DNA of 37,475 nt, from NCBI GenBank assembly GCA_012521995.1, contig JAAYLH010000066.1, positions 1-37,475 on the forward strand. Direction: 5' to 3'. This stretch comes from Bacteroidales bacterium (GTDB lineage: Bacteria; Bacteroidota; Bacteroidia; Bacteroidales; UBA7960). A program made the position numbers and the translations under genes. Shown here piece after piece: positions 35,067-37,475 of this stretch (the stretch's first letter is position 1; each line of letters opens with the position of its first letter). The notes under the pieces were generated by a model. That model had not been told where the DNA came from, made no database searches, and saw nothing but the letters and a program-made list of their open reading frames with translations.

Positions 35067-35642
35067 ATGAACGAACGCACTATGGGCTCAGTATCAAAAA
35101 CCGATCAGCAATACGATGCAATCAAACAGACCTGCCTCGGGGTCTTCACCAGTAAGATGCAGGATTATGGCACCGCCTGGCGCGTGCTGAGGCCCGCCTC
35201 ACTCACCGACCAGATCTACATTAAGGCCCAGCGCATCCGCTCGCTGCAACGCAAAGGTACACAAAAAATACTGGAAGGTATCGCTCCTGAATTTGTTGGC
35301 ATCGTCAACTATGCGGTGATGGGGCTCATCCAGCTCGAGCGGGGCGCCGCCGACCAGGCCGACCTGCCTGCTGAGGAAGCCGCCGAAAAGTGGGGCGAAT
35401 ACTTCGAGAAGGCACGAAGCCTGATGCACGACAAGAACCACGACTACAGCGAAGCCTGGCGCGAGATGCGCGTCTCCTCACTGGCCGACATCATCCTGAT
35501 GAAGCTCCTGCGCGTCAAGCAGATCGAAGACAACGAGGGCAAGACCTTCGTCTCCGAAGGCGTCGATGCCAATCTTTACGACATCATCAACTATGCCGTG
35601 TTTGCGCTTATCAAGCTTGAACTCGAAGGAAAGAACGACTGA
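35067..35642 (+). CDS. DUF1599-family protein with tandem repeats
   Basis: A 191-residue cytoplasmic protein of the Bacteroidota DUF1599 (PF07659) family. Two homologous units of about 62 residues are obvious, 30-91 and 123-185. Each carries KxxDYxxAW, then SLxDxIxxKxxR, then a loop and a DI-or-GI-type VNYAV/INYAV helix ending in LIxLE. An acidic linker joins the units. It is predicted to be helical; the conserved Lys, Asp, Trp, Arg and Glu would be expected in a ligand site. The family has been linked by others to nucleotide-modification systems in phages, but in Bacteroidota its steady place beside folP suggests a housekeeping role. Function unknown. The ATG at 35067 is the longest start; an ATG at 35082 is possible. 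Confidence 0.88.
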   Translation: MNERTMGSVSKTDQQYDAIKQTCLGVFTSKMQDYGTAWRVLRPASLTDQIYIKAQRIRSLQRKGTQKILEGIAPEFVGIVNYAVMGLIQLERGAADQADLPAEEAAEKWGEYFEKARSLMHDKNHDYSEAWREMRVSSLADIILMKLLRVKQIEDNEGKTFVSEGVDANLYDIINYAVFALIKLELEGKND

Positions 35643-35668
35643 AAACTGCATAAACAAAGGATAAAACG

Positions 35669-36745
35669 GTGCTGCGATTCATAGCCAGGCGTTTGTGGTA
35701 TGGCCTGTGGGTTTTCCTGGGGGTGGTCACCGTCGTGTTTTTCCTCTTTACGGTGCTGCCCGGCGACCCTGCCCGCATGATGCTGGGGCAGCGCGCCGAC
35801 ATGGCCTCGGTGGAAGCCATACAACGCGAACTGGGCCTCGACCGCCCCGTGATGGTGCAATACCTAAACTACCTCAACGACCTCTCGCCCCTTTCCGTTC
35901 ACAACCACCAGGAGCCTGAAAGCTTCTTTTATCTCGACAATGAAAAATATGCTGCCGCAAAACTGGTGTCGGCCGCAAAATATTCCCTGGTGCTGAAAAA
36001 GCCCTACCTGAGGCGCAGCTACCAGAGCAACCGCCCTGTGACCTCTATCCTGGCCGAGGCCTTTCCCAACACCCTGCTGCTGGCCCTGGTGGCCATCGTC
36101 TTTGCCATGCTGCTGGGCATCGCCCTGGGCGTGGTGTCGGTGGTGAACGACAGCCCCGCCATGGGGCGCGTCATCATGGTGTTCTCGGTGCTGGGCATGT
36201 CGCTGCCCTCCTTCTTTGCTGCCATCCTCATCGCCTGGCTCTTTGCATTCGTGCTGGGCGACTACACCGGCCTCAACATGACCGGCAGCCTCTACGCCGT
36301 TGACGACTTCGGGCGGGGCGAATACATCCAGTGGAAGAACCTCATCCTGCCCGCCCTCACCCTGGGAATACGACCCCTGGCCGTGGTCACTGAGCTCACC
36401 CGCAGCTCCCTCCGGCAGGTCATGGCCCAGGACTATATCCGCACCGCCCGTGCCAAGGGCCTCAGCCTCTGGCGCGTCATCACCCGCCACGCCCTGCGCA
36501 ACGCCATGAACCCCGTCATCACCGCCATCTCCGGATGGTTCGCCTCCCTGATGGCAGGTGCCGTATTCGTCGAATATGTCTTCGACTGGAAAGGCATCGG
36601 CGTGGTCATCGTCAGCGCCCTCGAAACCTACGACTTCCCCGTGGTGATGGGCGCCGTGCTGCTCATCTCCGTCATGCTCGTCCTGGTCAACATCACCGTC
36701 GATATCCTTTACGGAATGCTCGACCCAAGGGTCCGTATGCAGTAA
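35669..36745 (+). CDS. Peptide/oligopeptide-type ABC transporter permease (DppB/OppB family)
   Basis: An inner-membrane subunit of 358 residues starting at GTG 35669. The first helix (RRLWYGLWVFLGVVTVVFFL) and PGDPARMMLGQRAD are the DppB/OppB hallmark, followed by a periplasmic loop of about 100 residues. The C-terminal half has five helices with the EAA-type coupling loop DYIRTARAKGLSLWRVITRHALRNAMNPVI and ends DILYGMLDPRVRM. The partner permease, ATPases and binding protein are not in the window, so the ligand (peptide, nickel, sugar) is undefined. It is the most GC-rich gene here by eye, and its GC-rich codons create long antisense open frames that are not genes. It follows the DUF1599 gene by 26 bases. 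Confidence 0.93.
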   Translation: MLRFIARRLWYGLWVFLGVVTVVFFLFTVLPGDPARMMLGQRADMASVEAIQRELGLDRPVMVQYLNYLNDLSPLSVHNHQEPESFFYLDNEKYAAAKLVSAAKYSLVLKKPYLRRSYQSNRPVTSILAEAFPNTLLLALVAIVFAMLLGIALGVVSVVNDSPAMGRVIMVFSVLGMSLPSFFAAILIAWLFAFVLGDYTGLNMTGSLYAVDDFGRGEYIQWKNLILPALTLGIRPLAVVTELTRSSLRQVMAQDYIRTARAKGLSLWRVITRHALRNAMNPVITAISGWFASLMAGAVFVEYVFDWKGIGVVIVSALETYDFPVVMGAVLLISVMLVLVNITVDILYGMLDPRVRMQ

Positions 36746-36748
36746 GGG

Positions 36749-36785
36749 GATTCCACCGATTGTTACGGATTCCGCGGATGATGGC
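36749..36785 (+). repeat. GATT-type degenerate 9-bp repeats
   Basis: Four successive units begin with GAT(T): GATTCCACC, GATTGTTACG, GATTCCGCG, GATGATGGC. This resembles the nine-to-ten-base intergenic GATT repeats often found in environmental Bacteroidota. It directly follows the ABC permease stop. Confidence 0.5.
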
Positions 36786-36805
36786 ATGGGGAATGGAGAG
36801 GTGAA

Positions 36806-36840
36806 AAGTTGAGAAGTTGAGAAGTTGAGAAGTTGAGAAG
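36806..36840 (+). repeat. AAGTTGAG octamer tandem repeat
   Basis: Four perfect copies of AAGTTGAG followed by AAG, 35 bases in all. It is followed at once by the AACCTT/AACCTC array, whose CTCAAC can pair with GTTGAG of this one, so an imperfect cruciform or RNA hairpin is possible. Confidence 0.85.
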
Positions 36841-36879
36841 AACCTTAACCTCAACCTTAACCTCAACCTTAACCTTAAC
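36841..36879 (+). repeat. AACCTT/AACCTC hexamer tandem repeat
   Basis: Six and a half hexamers in the order AACCTT, AACCTC, AACCTT, AACCTC, AACCTT, AACCTT, AAC. Two copies of a 12-base unit plus a variant. Another AACCTT sits at 36931-36936, directly before the next start codon. Confidence 0.85.
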
Positions 36880-36895
36880 ATGGGAATTTTTTTCT

Positions 36896-36905
36896 TTCCC
36901 GGGAA
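36896..36905. other. TTCCCGGGAA palindrome
   Basis: A perfect ten-base palindrome followed by a T-run (36906-36911), with GGGAATTTTTT occurring at 36882-36892 and 36901-36911 as a direct repeat. Without a loop it is a poor terminator; it could be a protein-binding site for the gene at 36937. Confidence 0.35.
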
Positions 36906-36936
36906 TTTTTTACCTTAACGAAAAAATTTTAACCTT

Positions 36937-37475
36937 ATGGAATTTAAGGATATGCAGAAAATGGTGGATCACCTGATGCACCTGAAAAATGCCAGCGGTC
37001 TGGATGATTTTGAAGGGTATTCGCCCAATGAAATGGACCAGATCTTTCACAGCACTTTTAGCCCGGGTTGCCCCATTCAGCTGAAAAAAATGAAGGATGA
37101 CGATTACCTTAAAGTCCCCCTGCTCAACCAGGTGAAATACCTGGCCGGCCTGATTGCCAGGGAAGGAGAAATGAAACTCACGGCCAAAGGTTTTTTGCCC
37201 ACCAAGGTGGTCGCCGATATTTATGCCAGGGGATCTTTAAAGGATGAAGCGATTGAGGAAGGCATCTATAAGCTCTACAAAGAGACGGATTCAATGACCG
37301 TTCATTTGGCAAGGATCTTATTGGAGATCAGCGGCCTGGCAAAGAAAAGGCTTGGGAAACTGAGCCTCACTAAGTCAGGAGAGAAGATCCTCTCCGATAA
37401 CGAAAAGCTTCTGCGAACCCTTTTTAAGCATTTTGCCGAAAAATTCAACTGGCCCTATTTTGATGGGTATGGCCA
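36937..37475 (+). CDS. Hypothetical protein, 3' end beyond window
   Basis: An open frame from ATG 36937 to the last base, 179 complete codons without a stop. It begins MEFKDMQKMVDHLMHLKNAS and contains NEMDQIFHSTF, PLLNQVKYLAGLIAREGEMK and the basic LTAKGFLPTKVVADIYARGS. Near the end is GLAKKRLGKLSLTKSGEKIL. The composition is that of a soluble, mostly helical cytoplasmic protein with a possible winged-helix-like segment; there is no signal peptide or membrane helix. Codon use looks like the neighbouring genes, and the many Met, Leu and Lys codons argue for a true coding frame. I do not recognise the family. Confidence 0.65.
   Translation, partial: MEFKDMQKMVDHLMHLKNASGLDDFEGYSPNEMDQIFHSTFSPGCPIQLKKMKDDDYLKVPLLNQVKYLAGLIAREGEMKLTAKGFLPTKVVADIYARGSLKDEAIEEGIYKLYKETDSMTVHLARILLEISGLAKKRLGKLSLTKSGEKILSDNEKLLRTLFKHFAEKFNWPYFDGYG

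Noticed and set aside
35864-36787. 307-codon open frame on the minus strand
   Set aside because: Lies antisense to the ABC permease; its His/Gly/Asp-rich translation is the usual product of GC-rich third positions in the real gene, with no domain or start context.
36806-36879. Possible CRISPR array
   Set aside because: Units are 6-8 bases with no spacers; plain tandem repeats.
36693-36881. 62-codon minus-strand frame with an (Arg-Leu)n start
   Set aside because: It is a translation of the AACCTT/AACCTC repeats and the end of the permease gene.

Overview
The window is a chromosomal segment of a Bacteroidota bacterium, probably Bacteroidales-like and probably uncultured. Evidence for this is a SusC/SusD pair, lipoproteins with an acidic stretch after the lipid-bearing cysteine, TAnnTTTG-type -7 promoter elements, little use of Shine-Dalgarno sites, and the typical Bacteroidota genes dapD, folP-cdaA and DUF1599. 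No rRNA, tRNA, CRISPR array or insertion sequence was found. No gene-free stretch exceeds 300 bases; the longest is about 190 bases at 36746-36936.

Region 1 (1-20362) is a polysaccharide utilisation locus, read entirely on the + strand. In order it holds the C-terminal end of a SusC TonB-dependent transporter (cut by the window edge), SusD, a LamG-type surface lipoprotein, a strong hairpin terminator, two PF10091/GH144-type lipoproteins, a 1063-residue secreted protein with discoidin-like modules and an unassigned (alpha/alpha)6-like catalytic region, a GPH-type sugar symporter with a coiled-coil insert, a cytoplasmic GH35-family enzyme, a cytoplasmic GH94 phosphorylase and a lipoprotein GH3 beta-glucosidase. 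GH144 together with an about 1100-residue GH94 and GH3 points to beta-1,2-glucan (linear, or cyclic/osmoregulated periplasmic glucan). Inferred flow: SusCD and the LamG protein capture the glucan, the surface GH144 cuts it, periplasmic enzymes trim it, the symporter imports short oligosaccharides, and cytoplasmic GH94 phosphorolysis (with GH35 perhaps acting as a beta-1,2-glucosyltransferase) yields glucose 1-phosphate.

Region 2 (20426-26997) is a run of further glycan-related genes without its own SusCD: a serine esterase, a GH18 chitinase-like lipoprotein, a SAM methyltransferase overlapping the next gene by four bases, a GH92 alpha-mannosidase and a GH29 alpha-L-fucosidase. Together these suggest attack on mannose-, fucose- and GlcNAc-containing glycans. 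The esterase could instead serve the first locus by removing substituents.

Region 3 (27048-36745) is mostly housekeeping: dapD, a convergent O-antigen ligase/polymerase-type membrane protein, a threonylcarbamoyl-AMP synthase, a CCA-adding-type nucleotidyltransferase, a pRiA4b ORF-3-like acidic protein, miaA, then cdaA and folP on the minus strand, a tandem-repeat DUF1599 protein and an oligopeptide-type ABC permease. By eye this half is richer in G+C, most strongly in the ABC permease.

Region 4 (36746-37475) is a repeat-rich spacer (GATT-type 9-mers, AAGTTGAG octamers, AACCTT/AACCTC hexamers, a TTCCCGGGAA palindrome), followed by an unrecognised gene that runs off the window end.
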